Made by a program: the position numbers and the translations under genes. Under the pieces are notes generated by a model that searched no databases, was not told the origin of the DNA, and was given only the letters and a program-made list of their open reading frames with translations. A DNA stretch of 64,000 nucleotides from Luminiphilus sp051201685 (GTDB taxonomy: Bacteria; Pseudomonadota; Gammaproteobacteria; Pseudomonadales; Halieaceae), in assembly GCF_051201685.1 (NCBI RefSeq), contig NZ_CP179213.1:620001-684000 (forward strand), written 5' to 3'. Shown piece by piece: positions 50,645-60,130 of the stretch; the first letter of the stretch is position 1, and every line of letters begins with the position of its first letter.

Positions 50645-51727
50645 TTAGCGGCTAGCTCCAAACGCGCCGGCCTCTGAGCGCGTTGTTTGGGCGTCGTAGG
50701 CGGGCTCCTCCCAGCCATTCAATTCCCTCTGAATACGATCGGTCAGAGCATCGAGGTGCTCCGTGCTGGCATTCAGGCAGGGAATATATTCGTAGCGCTC
50801 TCCTCCTGCCTCGAGGAAATAATCACGATTTTCCATGCCAATCTCTTCAATGGTTTCAAGGCAATCGGCAGAAAAGCCTGGGCAAACAATTTGCAGCGAT
50901 TTAACACCCGTCTCCGGCAGAGACTTGAGGGTTTCATCGGTGTACGGCTTGAGCCACTCCTCACGACCGAAGCGCGATTGAAAAGTGGATAAATAATCAT
51001 CGGCGTTCAAATCTAAAGCTTCGGCAACGAGTCGCGTCGTTTTATGGCACTGACAATGGTACGGATCGCCGTTTTGCAGGTAACGTTGCGGGCTCCCGTG
51101 GTAGCTAAATATAAGTTTATCGGCACGTCCATGTTGTTCCCAGTGCTTGCGAATAGACCCCGCGACGGCGGCAATATAACCCGGGTCGTCACAGTAATTT
51201 GCGATAAAACGGAAATTGGGTAGCCATCGGCGAGTCACGAAGTCAGCAGCGATCTCATCAAACGTTGACCCCGTGGTGGGTCCGGCATATTGGGGATAAA
51301 GGGGGAGTACGACGAGCCGCTGAATGCCTGCACTGAAGAGGTCTTGGAGAACATTGGGAATCGACGGATTACCGTAGCGCATCGCACCGCGCACCATAAC
51401 GTGATCACCCACTCGGCTTTTCAGTCGTTCCTCGATACCGCTGACTTGATCCATGAGGTGATACAACAGCGGAGAGCCCCGATCAGTCCAAACCTCACTG
51501 TAAGCCTCAGCGGATCTTTTTGGACGCGTGTTTAAAATGATGCCGTTAAGAATCAGCCACCAAATGAGCCGGGGCACTTCCACAACCCGGGGGTCGCTCA
51601 AAAATTGCTTGAGATAAGGGCGCAGCGCTTTAGCCGTGGGGGCTTGTGGGGTCCCCAAATTGGTGATCAATACCCCGGTTAACGGGGGCGTGCCATGATC
51701 ATAGTCGGTCGTGCCGCGGTAACTCAT
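50645..51727 (-). CDS. hemH: Ferrochelatase
   Basis: Inserts Fe2+ into protoporphyrin IX, the last step of haem synthesis. 360 residues from the ATG at 51727 (a GTG lies three bases earlier). N-terminal GVLITNLGTPQAP, catalytic His in FSYHGSPQRYL and Glu in CPGFSADCLETIEEI are conserved. It converges with the ZIP gene and diverges from the acyl-CoA dehydrogenase operon. Confidence 0.96.
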   Translation of the reverse strand: MSYRGTTDYDHGTPPLTGVLITNLGTPQAPTAKALRPYLKQFLSDPRVVEVPRLIWWLILNGIILNTRPKRSAEAYSEVWTDRGSPLLYHLMDQVSGIEERLKSRVGDHVMVRGAMRYGNPSIPNVLQDLFSAGIQRLVVLPLYPQYAGPTTGSTFDEIAADFVTRRWLPNFRFIANYCDDPGYIAAVAGSIRKHWEQHGRADKLIFSYHGSPQRYLQNGDPYHCQCHKTTRLVAEALDLNADDYLSTFQSRFGREEWLKPYTDETLKSLPETGVKSLQIVCPGFSADCLETIEEIGMENRDYFLEAGGERYEYIPCLNASTEHLDALTDRIQRELNGWEEPAYDAQTTRSEAGAFGASR

Positions 51728-51822
51728 CACTTTTCCCGGTTAATTTCTCTACTTCTGGCATACGGTTTGTGGCGCTTCACGGATGCCTGAGGCCGCATAT
51801 TGTACGCCTGTCTGGGCCTTGG

Positions 51823-51851
51823 GTTACACCGGCGTGAACCCGTGGTATAAA
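51823..51851 (+). promoter_or_regulatory. Candidate promoter of the acyl-CoA dehydrogenase operon
   Basis: GTTACA, a 17-base spacer and TATAAA, with a TGG extended -10 just before it, 70 bases upstream of the first gene. Confidence 0.55.
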
Positions 51852-51920
51852 AACCTACTCAAAATTCAAAAAAACCACACAAGGCCGCGTATCCGCCTTG
51901 AGAAAGAGAAACAATTCCCT

Positions 51921-53087
51921 ATGAGTCTCGACTTTGACAGCGCCCAACTCCCCAACCCCAACCTGACCGATTTACATCACGCTTGGAGGGAGCAGCTACG
52001 CCGTTTTATTGATGTTGAAATTATGCCCTATGCCGACGACTGGGATGAGGCAGGCGAGATTCCTATTGGATTGTGGCCTAAGGCTGCCGAAGTGGGCTTA
52101 TTGGGCCTGGGTTACCCTGAGGCCTATGGTGGGACTCCAGATGATGTTTGGCTGGGGCAGATCACCGCAGAGGAGCTGGGACGTGTTGGTGCCGGCGGCA
52201 TTAACGCGAGTCTGATGGTTCACAATATTGGTTTGCCGCCCATCATCAATTGGGGCTCCCAAACCATGAAGGATGAGATTGCGCCGCCCATACTTCGGGG
52301 GGAAGCATGGATTTCCTTGGGGATTACCGAGCCGGGCGGAGGGTCCGACGTGGCTAATCTCCAGACCACCGCAGTGCGCGATGGTGATGAGTACGTGGTT
52401 AATGGCTCGAAAACCTACATTACCGGGGGTATGCGCGCGAATTGGGTTTCGACGGCAGTACGCACGGGTGGCGAGGGTGCTGGCGGCGTCTCTATGCTGT
52501 TAATCCCGACGAACGCCGAGGGTTTTTCTCGCACTCCTTTGGATCGTAAGCAGGGGTGGTGGGCTTCAGATACAGCCACGCTGTATTTCGATAACGTCAG
52601 GGTTCCTGCCAGTCAGCTGATCGGTGAAGAAAATCAGGGCTTTCGAGTAATCATGACGAACTTTAATAGCGAGCGTATGGGCATGGCGATCCACATGGAG
52701 GCGGCGGCGAGAGTCTGTATGGAGGAGGCGGTGAGCTGGGCTCGCGAGCGTAAAACCTTTGGCAAGCGTTTAGCCGATCATCAGGTTATTCGTCATAAAA
52801 TTGCTATGATGAAACAAAAAATAAACGCCACGCAGGCCTATATTCGTGTGTGCAACGAATCCATTGAGCGGGGTGAGCCCAATCCCGCCGATATCGCCTT
52901 GCTGAAAGTTCAGGCCAGTGAGGTCATGGAGTTCTGTGCGCGAGAGGCGATGCAGGTGTTGGGCGGTCTAGGCTTCATGCGTGGCAGCCGCACCGAGCGG
53001 ATTTATCGAGAAGTGAGAGTAAATGCAATTGGCGGGGGGTCTGAGGAAATTATGCGTGACCTGGCGTCCCGGCAGTACGGACTGTAA
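51921..53087 (+). CDS. Acyl-CoA dehydrogenase family protein (1)
   Basis: FAD-dependent oxidation of an acyl-CoA to the enoyl-CoA. 388 residues from the ATG at 51921 (MSLDFDSAQ), the usual length; the frame is open further upstream, but that extension is unlike the family. The segments WISLGITEPGGGSD, KTYITGG and FGKRLADHQ are typical. At the place of the catalytic Glu of medium-chain enzymes (YEGT) it has AIGGGSEE. A Glu in NFNSERMGMA fits the alternative base used by isovaleryl-CoA and long-chain enzymes. Substrate may therefore be branched. First of three adjacent dehydrogenases. Confidence 0.9.
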   Translation: MSLDFDSAQLPNPNLTDLHHAWREQLRRFIDVEIMPYADDWDEAGEIPIGLWPKAAEVGLLGLGYPEAYGGTPDDVWLGQITAEELGRVGAGGINASLMVHNIGLPPIINWGSQTMKDEIAPPILRGEAWISLGITEPGGGSDVANLQTTAVRDGDEYVVNGSKTYITGGMRANWVSTAVRTGGEGAGGVSMLLIPTNAEGFSRTPLDRKQGWWASDTATLYFDNVRVPASQLIGEENQGFRVIMTNFNSERMGMAIHMEAAARVCMEEAVSWARERKTFGKRLADHQVIRHKIAMMKQKINATQAYIRVCNESIERGEPNPADIALLKVQASEVMEFCAREAMQVLGGLGFMRGSRTERIYREVRVNAIGGGSEEIMRDLASRQYGL

Positions 53088-53101
53088 CGAGAGGAGCCAA
53101 C

Positions 53102-54304
53102 ATGGCTGAGTCTAGAGAAACACTAAAAGCATTTCAGGCCGAGGTTGCGGCATGGATGAAAGAAAATGCCCCGGCCGATCCTGGGTTCCTGCTGCCTTTG
53201 AGCTTTTTAGAGGTTGGCACCGAGCAGCAGCTCGATTTTCTCAGGGCATGGCAGCACAAAGTTTGGGAGGCGGGTTTTTTAGGGATGCACTGGCCCACGG
53301 AATACGGAGGCCAGGGCGCTGATCCGGCTTATCAAGACGTGGTGGATCGAGAGCTGGCACGATGCAATGCCCCCATCATGTTCAACACCATTGGATTGGG
53401 CTGGACGGGACCTCTGTTGCTTGAAATGGGCACCGATGCCGAGAAGGCCAAGTATCTGAAACATATCCTATCCGGCGATGAGATTTGGTGTCAGGGTTTT
53501 TCCGAGCCTGATCACGGCTCTGATCTTGGTGCTGTGCAAACGAAGGCGGTTCGTGATGGCGATGAGTACGTCATCAACGGCTCCAAGATCTGGACCACCT
53601 TGGGAAACTATGCGGACCATATGATTTTGCTGGCTAGGACAGATCCCACTGCGCAGCGTAAATACGACGGCCTGTCGTTTTTTCTGTCGCCCATGAAGGT
53701 GCCCGGTGTCGACGCGGTACCCATCCGTAAAGTGACGGGTGAATATGGTTTCAATCAGGTGTTTTTTACCGACACTCGAATCCCTGCCGATACTTTGATG
53801 GTTGGCGAGGGCAAGGGTTGGGGCGTTGCCATGAAAACTCTCGAGTATGAGCGCGGTGTCTCAGCCGGTCAGGCAACGGGTCACTGGATGGTGGCGATTG
53901 AAATCGATGATCTCATTAACGATCTGCGAGGGTTCGAACGTGACGGGGCTCCCGTATTTGAAGACCCGGCGGTTCGAGACGAGGCCGTTGGCCTGATTAT
54001 GGAGGCCAAGGCGTTATCGCTGTCAGCCCGCCGTATGGGCGTGCCGGCCTTAACCAGTGACTTTCCCATGGGCTTACCCCTGTCTTCGAAGTACCGCGGT
54101 ACGGAATGGGCGAGGCGCATGAAGCTGTTCGGGGCCGCTATGCAGGGTGCCCAGGGAGCTCTCTATGTTGACGACCCCGATGCCCATCGCGGCGGGTTTT
54201 GGCAGCGCGCTTATTTTTCCAATTTTGGCGCCACCATAGGCGGCGGAACCTCTCAGGTGCAAGCCAACATTATCGCCGAGCATGTTCTCGGCCTGCCCAA
54301 GTAA
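53102..54304 (+). CDS. Acyl-CoA dehydrogenase family protein (2)
   Basis: 400-residue flavoprotein dehydrogenase with CQGFSEPDHGSDLG, KIWTTLGNYAD and the C-terminal GGTSQVQANIIAEHVLGLP. It resembles the larger partner of the heteromeric acyl-CoA dehydrogenases known from steroid side-chain degradation. It lies 14 bases after the first dehydrogenase and 11 before the third, with GAGAGGAG upstream. Substrate unknown; a bulky or branched acyl-CoA is a reasonable guess. Confidence 0.9.
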   Translation: MAESRETLKAFQAEVAAWMKENAPADPGFLLPLSFLEVGTEQQLDFLRAWQHKVWEAGFLGMHWPTEYGGQGADPAYQDVVDRELARCNAPIMFNTIGLGWTGPLLLEMGTDAEKAKYLKHILSGDEIWCQGFSEPDHGSDLGAVQTKAVRDGDEYVINGSKIWTTLGNYADHMILLARTDPTAQRKYDGLSFFLSPMKVPGVDAVPIRKVTGEYGFNQVFFTDTRIPADTLMVGEGKGWGVAMKTLEYERGVSAGQATGHWMVAIEIDDLINDLRGFERDGAPVFEDPAVRDEAVGLIMEAKALSLSARRMGVPALTSDFPMGLPLSSKYRGTEWARRMKLFGAAMQGAQGALYVDDPDAHRGGFWQRAYFSNFGATIGGGTSQVQANIIAEHVLGLPK

Positions 54305-54315
54305 GGAGATTAGTG

Positions 54316-55437
54316 ATGACATCAGTACTTGGAAATGTATCGCTCAAGTTCAGTGATGAGCAAAGCATGCTCATGGATGTGGCTCGTGGCTTCCTCAATG
54401 ATAAGGCGCCCACCGATAAAATCCGCGAATTCCTTGAAAGTGATCAGGGTTACGAGCCTCAGGTCTGGTCGGAGATTGTCGACTTAGGTTGGACCGGTAT
54501 CGCACTGCCTGAAATGGTGGGAGGAGCGGGGCTGGGGATCAGTGCGGTCATTCCCGTTGCAGAGGCTATGGGCCACGCTTTGCTGGGCACGCCTCTCATT
54601 GACACCACTTTGGCAGGGCAATTGCTGCTGCGAGCGGGGGGGGCAGAGCAGGAGCCATTGCTACAAGATATCGCTGGGGGTCGCATTGCCACCGTTGCGT
54701 TTCTCGACGGAGGTGACTGGGGTGGTGCTAACTTAGGCCTTGAGATGACCAAAGAGGGTGTGCTCAGTGGCAGTAAGACTTTCGTGGGCTGCGGTCACGA
54801 GGCCAGCCTTATTTTGGTTGTGGGCCAGTGTGACAACGCTCCCGCCATTGCGGTAGTAGACGCGGCCGATCTAAAAGCGGATGCGATATCGGTCAATACG
54901 CTCATTGATCTCACCAAGCGTACGGCGCAGATCGACTTTACCGGAGTGTCAGCTAAAGCAATGCTTACGGGTGAGCGCGTTGTTGCCGCAATCAGGGACT
55001 ATCGGTTGCTTGGCGCCTTGCTCACGGCTGCTGAGGCCGCGGGCAGTGCGGCACGGTGCTTAGAGGTAATCGTTGATTATTTGAAGACGCGTAAGCAGTT
55101 CGGCAAACTTATTGGCTCCTATCAGGCTCTCAAGCATCCCACGGTTGATATCTATTGTGGTGTCGAGGATGCCCGCAGCTTTTGTTATCACGCGGCGTCT
55201 TTGTTAGATGCTGATTCTCTGAGCCACGATGCTGAAGTCGCCTGCCGTATGGCCAAGGTATCGGCGGGACAAACCATGTCCTACGCGGGGGACCGCGCGG
55301 TTCAGTTTCACGGTGGTATCGGCTTCACGTGGGATTGTGATTCAACGCTCTTCATCCGCCGTGGTCAGTGGACTCATCAGGTCTTTGGCGATGCCATACA
55401 TCACCGTAAACGTTTAGCCAGCCTGCTGCTTGACTGA
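54316..55437 (+). CDS. Acyl-CoA dehydrogenase family protein (3)
   Basis: 373-residue divergent acyl-CoA dehydrogenase from the ATG at 54316, with AAGGAG upstream. It keeps the C-terminal FAD-domain features TRKQFGKLIGSYQALKH and AVQFHGGIGFTWDCDSTLFIRR, but its middle domain is shortened. This type usually forms an alpha2-beta2 complex with a partner like the preceding gene, only one of the two carrying the catalytic Glu. The pairing is inferred from adjacency and family knowledge. Confidence 0.88.
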   Translation: MTSVLGNVSLKFSDEQSMLMDVARGFLNDKAPTDKIREFLESDQGYEPQVWSEIVDLGWTGIALPEMVGGAGLGISAVIPVAEAMGHALLGTPLIDTTLAGQLLLRAGGAEQEPLLQDIAGGRIATVAFLDGGDWGGANLGLEMTKEGVLSGSKTFVGCGHEASLILVVGQCDNAPAIAVVDAADLKADAISVNTLIDLTKRTAQIDFTGVSAKAMLTGERVVAAIRDYRLLGALLTAAEAAGSAARCLEVIVDYLKTRKQFGKLIGSYQALKHPTVDIYCGVEDARSFCYHAASLLDADSLSHDAEVACRMAKVSAGQTMSYAGDRAVQFHGGIGFTWDCDSTLFIRRGQWTHQVFGDAIHHRKRLASLLLD

Positions 55438-55505
55438 CCCTGCTTTGTCCGGGGGCAATTGGCGCCCCCGGTAGTCCGCAAACCGCGGCCTCACGTACGA
55501 CTGCC

Positions 55506-56900
55506 ATGACTAACAACAAACCCATTCGCCGTGGTGCCTTGAGCCGTGGATTAAGCTTGTCCATCGCTGGCGCTCGTGCCGGCGGTGCCTTTGCTTTTGA
55601 CAGCGCATTGCGCAAGCTCCGGGGTGAGGAAGCGGGTAACAGCGAGCGGTTAGATCGAGAGGCCCAACGCTTTGCGCGAAGTTTGGGTGAACTCAAAGGC
55701 AGCTACGTCAAAATTGGCCAGCTGTTTGCCTTATTGGGTGAACACTTTTTACCTGCTCCCCTAACCGCGGCTCTGCATCAGCTCGAATCTCAGGCTCAGC
55801 CCCTACCTTGGCGTCATGTGGAGCCGCTGCTACGGGATTCACTGGGGTCTCGGTACAAAGAGCTTCAAATTGAATCCGATGCTCTCGCAGCGGCATCTCT
55901 GGCGCAGGTCCATCGCGCTCAAGTCATCGCGACCAAGGAAATGGTTGTCGTTAAGGTCCAATATCCAGACTTGGCTGCGATGTTGGACGAGGATTTCGAT
56001 GCCGTCGTCAAAATGTTGCGGCTAGCGCGTTGGATTCCAATCAGCCGAGACTTTGATTCCTGGTTACAAACTTTGCGCGCCCAGCTTCATGCAGAAATCG
56101 ACTACCCAAGAGAAATGGCCGTAGCGCAACAGCTCGCCAGTGCACTCCCTAAATACGACTCGCTGACGGTTGATGGTGTGTCTTTAGTGGTGCCCAATTT
56201 TTGGCCGCGTTACTCCGGAAGTCGCTGGCTCACGATGGATTATGTCTCGGGCTTTCAAGCCGGATCATCAGAGGTTGCGGCCCTACCTCAAGCTAGGCGT
56301 AACGCTTTGGGGCGGTTAATGCTTGAGCTTTTCTTCGTCGAAGTTTTTGAGCTGGGCCTGATGCAAAGCGATCCCAATTTCGGTAATTACTTGATCAGCG
56401 CCGAGGGTGATCAGTTGACGCTGCTAGATTTTGGTTCTGTTATGAGCCTTGAGAAGTCCGTTCAGCAGGCGCTGTGCGACACCATTGTAGCCGGACATTG
56501 CAACGACGATGCGGCGCTGTTATCGGGATTACAGCGGTTGGGTTGTTTGAAGGACGATGCTGGCAGCCATGCTCAGCAGACCTTTAGAAATTTTGTGGTG
56601 AATTTACTGGAACCGTTACGGCCGCCCTCGGAATTACCGCCGGAGTTTTTGAATCAGTCAGGTGACTATTGTTGGGGTCGGTCGGCACTGCTTAATCGCA
56701 CCGGCCGCCATGTTGCCAAGTCGGTCACGAGTCGGCAGTTCACGATCCCCAGTGGCGATTTCGCTTTAGTGGCACGCAAGCTGACCGGGGTATTTACTTT
56801 TATTGCTGTGCTCAATGCCGAATTCAATGCCTACGACGTGATTGCGCCCTACCTCAACCGTAAGGCTCCTGTGAAAAAACGATCGAGGCAAAGGACATGA
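55506..56900 (+). CDS. ABC1/UbiB-family atypical kinase (1)
   Basis: 464-residue protein of the ABC1 (AarF/UbiB/ADCK) family. The KxGQ motif (SYVKIGQLF), the Ala-rich loop AAASLAQVHRA, the ATP-site Lys in VVKVQYPD, the SDPNFGNY catalytic loop and LLDFGS are present. The Ala-rich loop has Ala where the usual motif has Gly (AAASIGQVHR). No C-terminal transmembrane helices like those of UbiB are obvious. It starts 68 bases after the dehydrogenases and overlaps the next kinase by four bases. Role unknown; ubiquinone or other isoprenoid lipid handling is the family theme. Confidence 0.88.
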   Translation: MTNNKPIRRGALSRGLSLSIAGARAGGAFAFDSALRKLRGEEAGNSERLDREAQRFARSLGELKGSYVKIGQLFALLGEHFLPAPLTAALHQLESQAQPLPWRHVEPLLRDSLGSRYKELQIESDALAAASLAQVHRAQVIATKEMVVVKVQYPDLAAMLDEDFDAVVKMLRLARWIPISRDFDSWLQTLRAQLHAEIDYPREMAVAQQLASALPKYDSLTVDGVSLVVPNFWPRYSGSRWLTMDYVSGFQAGSSEVAALPQARRNALGRLMLELFFVEVFELGLMQSDPNFGNYLISAEGDQLTLLDFGSVMSLEKSVQQALCDTIVAGHCNDDAALLSGLQRLGCLKDDAGSHAQQTFRNFVVNLLEPLRPPSELPPEFLNQSGDYCWGRSALLNRTGRHVAKSVTSRQFTIPSGDFALVARKLTGVFTFIAVLNAEFNAYDVIAPYLNRKAPVKKRSRQRT

Positions 56901-58210
56901 CCGGAAAAAGTCAGGCCGTACCCCGAGGTCGGGTCCAGCGTTTTGGTAAATTTGCGCGGTTAGCAGGGGGAGTAGCGGGCAATATGCTTACCGAGGGCGT
57001 TAAACAGGTCGCCTCCGGTAATCGACCTAAGGCCCGCGATCTTTTGTTGACACCCACGAATGCCCGACGGCTCACCAAGCAGCTCGCTGAGATGCGCGGT
57101 GCGGCGATGAAGCTGGGGCAGATATTCTCGATGGATACCGGTGATTTTTTGCCTCGGGAACTGGCCGACATTCTTGCAACTCTTCGCGATGCGGGTTACG
57201 CCATGCCCGATACTCAGCTTAGAGAAGTCCTAGCAGATGCCTTCGGCCCGGAGTTTGAGAGCAAGCTCAATGACTTCGATTTTCAACCTTTTGCAGCGGC
57301 TTCTATCGGGCAGGTCCATCGTTTAACGACCAAGCAGGGTCGGTCGGCGGTACTGAAAGTGCAGTATCCGGGAGTGCGGGAAAGTATCGATTCTGACGTC
57401 GATAATCTTGCCACTCTGCTGCGGGTCTCGGGATTACTACCCAAACATATAGAGATAGCTCCGCTACTTCTGGAGGTCAAGGCGCAGTTGCGTGAGGAGG
57501 CTGACTACGAGCAAGAGGCGCGCTACCTCAATGCCTTTGTTCGAGCGCTGGGTGACGACGAGCGCTTCCTCTTACCCAGGGTTATCCCATCTTTAAGTTC
57601 GTCTCGAGTTCTCGGTATGACCTATGTTCCAGGGGTTCCCATTGAGGATGTGATTCACGAAGACCAGGAAGAACGCAATCGGGTCATGTCGCTACTCTTT
57701 GAGTTGCTGCTGATTGAAATGTTTGAGTTGAGGTTGGTCCAAACAGATCCCAACTTTGCCAACTACCGTTATGACCCAGAGAGCGGTCAGGTTGTTTTGC
57801 TTGATTTCGGTGCCTCACGCCGTTTCAAGGCAGCATTTACCGGAGCGTACTTAGACTTGCTAAAAGCGGTGGTGACCCATGACCAAGATGCCATGGCTGA
57901 AGCGGCAAACCGTATTGGTTACAAACTGGGGTCCGAAAAGACACCCTATCGCGACACGATTTTACAGCTGGCGACGGTCGTCTTGGCGCCGCTTACACGG
58001 GATGAGCCCTACGACTTTGCTATTTCTGAGCTCCCCAAACAGGCAGTGGCCATGGCTGGTGACATACAGCGCTATAAGGAGTTTTGGGAGGCGCCACCCG
58101 TCGATGTGGCTTACATTCACCGGAAAATTGCAGGGTTGTTTATGCTGGCCACCCGGCTCAAAGCACAGGTCAATCTCAACCAACTTCTTCTGCCATGGCT
58201 GCAAGAATAA
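56897..58210 (+). CDS. ABC1/UbiB-family atypical kinase (2)
   Basis: 437-residue second ABC1-family protein, overlapping the first as ATGA. It has MKLGQIFSM, the canonical AAASIGQVHR loop, VLKVQYPG, QTDPNFANYR and LLDFGASR. The twin genes suggest two subunits or two steps of one process. The true UbiB usually lies with ubiE and ubiJ, absent here, so this pair is probably a separate subfamily. Next gene downstream is a photolyase. Confidence 0.88.
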   Translation: MTGKSQAVPRGRVQRFGKFARLAGGVAGNMLTEGVKQVASGNRPKARDLLLTPTNARRLTKQLAEMRGAAMKLGQIFSMDTGDFLPRELADILATLRDAGYAMPDTQLREVLADAFGPEFESKLNDFDFQPFAAASIGQVHRLTTKQGRSAVLKVQYPGVRESIDSDVDNLATLLRVSGLLPKHIEIAPLLLEVKAQLREEADYEQEARYLNAFVRALGDDERFLLPRVIPSLSSSRVLGMTYVPGVPIEDVIHEDQEERNRVMSLLFELLLIEMFELRLVQTDPNFANYRYDPESGQVVLLDFGASRRFKAAFTGAYLDLLKAVVTHDQDAMAEAANRIGYKLGSEKTPYRDTILQLATVVLAPLTRDEPYDFAISELPKQAVAMAGDIQRYKEFWEAPPVDVAYIHRKIAGLFMLATRLKAQVNLNQLLLPWLQE

Positions 58211-58249
58211 TGGCTAAAGCAGCGTAATGACTCAGGTCGGATAAACAAC

Positions 58250-59770
58250 ATGTCAAACAGTAAACTGATTCTTGTATTGGGCGATCAGCTCAGTTGGAGC
58301 AATCCCGCCATAGCGGCTGCCGATCCTCAAACCGACGGCATTATTTTGGCTGAAGTTCGGGAAGAGGCGTCTTATGTACCTCATAATCGTCACAAAATGG
58401 TGCTCATATTCTCTGCCATGCGCCACTTCGCTCAAGCCCTTCGAGATCAGGGTTTCACCGTCTATTACACCGAGATTGGGGCGGGGCTTGGCAGCCTTGA
58501 GGAGGCCTGCTCGGCGGCACTCAAGCAGCATCCAGCAAAAAGCGTGGAAGTCTGTAGTCCCGGTGAGCATCGATTACTCGCTGCAATGCTCCAGTGGAGT
58601 GATCGCCTAGGGGTCCCAGTCAACCTTTTGGAGGACACACGTTTTCTCGCGTCGAATGATGACTTTACAGCTTGGGCTGCAGGTCGTAAGCAGCTCCGCA
58701 TGGAGTATTTTTATCGGGAGATGCGCAAACGCTACGACCTGCTGCTAGATGATCAAGACCCCTGCGGTGGTCAGTGGAACTATGATGCCGACAACCGGAA
58801 AGGGTGGCGTAATCAAGTTCCAATACCAGAGCGTGAGGACGTCCCTCCCGATGCCATCACCCAGAAGGTAATCGACGAAGTGCTTGAATACTTTCCCGAT
58901 AATCCGGGTGACCTGAGTCAGTTTCGCCTGGCGGTGACTCATGAAGGGGCTCAGGAGCAATTTGACTGGTTTTGCCGTTATACGCTGGCAGATTTTGGAA
59001 ATTACCAAGACGCGTTGCCGGAGGAGTCGCCCTGGGTATTCCACAGTCTTATTTCGATGTATCTCAACTGTGGCCTTCTTGAACCACTGGCTTTGTGTCA
59101 ACGGGTGGAAGCTGAGTATCGCGCTGAGCGTTGTTCCCTCGCGGCAGCAGAAGGGTTTATTCGGCAAATTTTAGGATGGCGAGAGTACGTTCGTGGCATT
59201 TACTGGTTGTTAATGCCGGAGTACGCCGAGCGTAATACTTTCGATGCCAGACGCCCCCTGCCAGATTTTTTCTGGAATGCTGAGACGGACATGCGCTGCT
59301 TACAGCGGGCCCTGAGCCAGTCCCTCGATCTGGGCTATGCCCACCACATTCAGCGGCTTATGGTTATTGGGAATTTTGCGCTGTTGGCCGGGCTCGATGT
59401 CCACAGCGTGTGTGCCTGGTACCTAGCTGTGTATGTCGACGCTTATGAATGGGTCGAATTGCCCAACACGTCTGGAATGGCTTTGTTTGCTGATGAGGGT
59501 GCGATGGCGAGCAAGCCTTACGCAGCAAGCGGTAAATACATCCAGAAACAGGGTAACCACTGCAAGCAGTGTCGCTATAACCCTGCGAAAATGACCGGAG
59601 ACGAGGCCTGCCCCTACAACAGTCTCTATTGGCACTTTATTGATCGCAATGCTGATTTGCTTAGCTCCAATCCAAGAATGGGCTTGATTATGGGGAACTG
59701 GCGAAAGCGTGACCCGGAAGAAAAGCAGGCCATAACGGCATGGGCAGATACCCTGCTCGAACAGCTGTGA
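58250..59770 (+). CDS. Iron-sulfur photolyase (FeS-BCP, deoxyribodipyrimidine photolyase-related)
   Basis: 506-residue member of the prokaryotic (6-4) photolyase group that carries a [4Fe-4S] cluster, FAD and a lumazine-type antenna. All four cluster cysteines are present at 350, 438, 441 and 454, exactly the numbering I recall for Agrobacterium PhrB. The tandem His of YAHHIQRL at 365-366 fits the catalytic His of that enzyme. The N-terminus LILVLGDQLSWSNP is typical. It should repair (6-4) lesions or act as a light sensor. It follows the ABC1 kinases by 39 bases and faces the cry-DASH/DUF2256 pair. Confidence 0.93.
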   Translation: MSNSKLILVLGDQLSWSNPAIAAADPQTDGIILAEVREEASYVPHNRHKMVLIFSAMRHFAQALRDQGFTVYYTEIGAGLGSLEEACSAALKQHPAKSVEVCSPGEHRLLAAMLQWSDRLGVPVNLLEDTRFLASNDDFTAWAAGRKQLRMEYFYREMRKRYDLLLDDQDPCGGQWNYDADNRKGWRNQVPIPEREDVPPDAITQKVIDEVLEYFPDNPGDLSQFRLAVTHEGAQEQFDWFCRYTLADFGNYQDALPEESPWVFHSLISMYLNCGLLEPLALCQRVEAEYRAERCSLAAAEGFIRQILGWREYVRGIYWLLMPEYAERNTFDARRPLPDFFWNAETDMRCLQRALSQSLDLGYAHHIQRLMVIGNFALLAGLDVHSVCAWYLAVYVDAYEWVELPNTSGMALFADEGAMASKPYAASGKYIQKQGNHCKQCRYNPAKMTGDEACPYNSLYWHFIDRNADLLSSNPRMGLIMGNWRKRDPEEKQAITAWADTLLEQL

Positions 59771-59968
59771 GGTGTTACTGACTTATTTGGTGGCGAGCTG
59801 AACCTAAGCCAAGCCTGATTAGCCACTGAAACAACCTAGGTGGGTAAAGCACCAAAGGCCCGGTTACGCGATAACTAAAAAGTCAGAGACGCAGCAGGTA
59901 AAGAAACATCATTAGTGGCCGCAAATGTGGGTTCGAATCGACAGAGGGTTGTTGAGGACCATCTGCCG

Positions 59969-60130
59969 TTAGCTTCTGCTGAGTGCTTTGTGTCGCTGAC
60001 TTCCGCAGCGTTTTGAGCAGTAGACGACCTCGTCCCAATTGTTCTTCCAACGTGCGCGCCAGGAAAAAGGCAGCTCACAGACCGGACAGACTTTGGTTGG
60101 TAAATCGCGTTTTTTACGCATACGAGGCAT
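59969..60130 (-). CDS. DUF2256 small zinc-ribbon protein
   Basis: 53-residue basic protein, MPRMRKKRDLPTKVCPVC..., with a CPVC pair and a later CSKRC pair, probably one zinc site. The pattern PFxWRxRWxxxWDEVxYCSxRC is the DUF2256 signature. Its ATG shares one base with the stop of the upstream cry-DASH gene (TAATG), so the two are probably cotranslated. Function unknown; the association with photolyase/cryptochrome genes suggests a role in light-dependent repair or signalling, which is inference. Confidence 0.88.
   Translation of the reverse strand: MPRMRKKRDLPTKVCPVCELPFSWRARWKNNWDEVVYCSKRCGSQRHKALSRS

Noticed and set aside
59930..59939. GGTTCGAATC resembling a tRNA T-loop
   Set aside because: The flanks do not form a T-stem, and no anticodon or acceptor arm is present within 80 bases.
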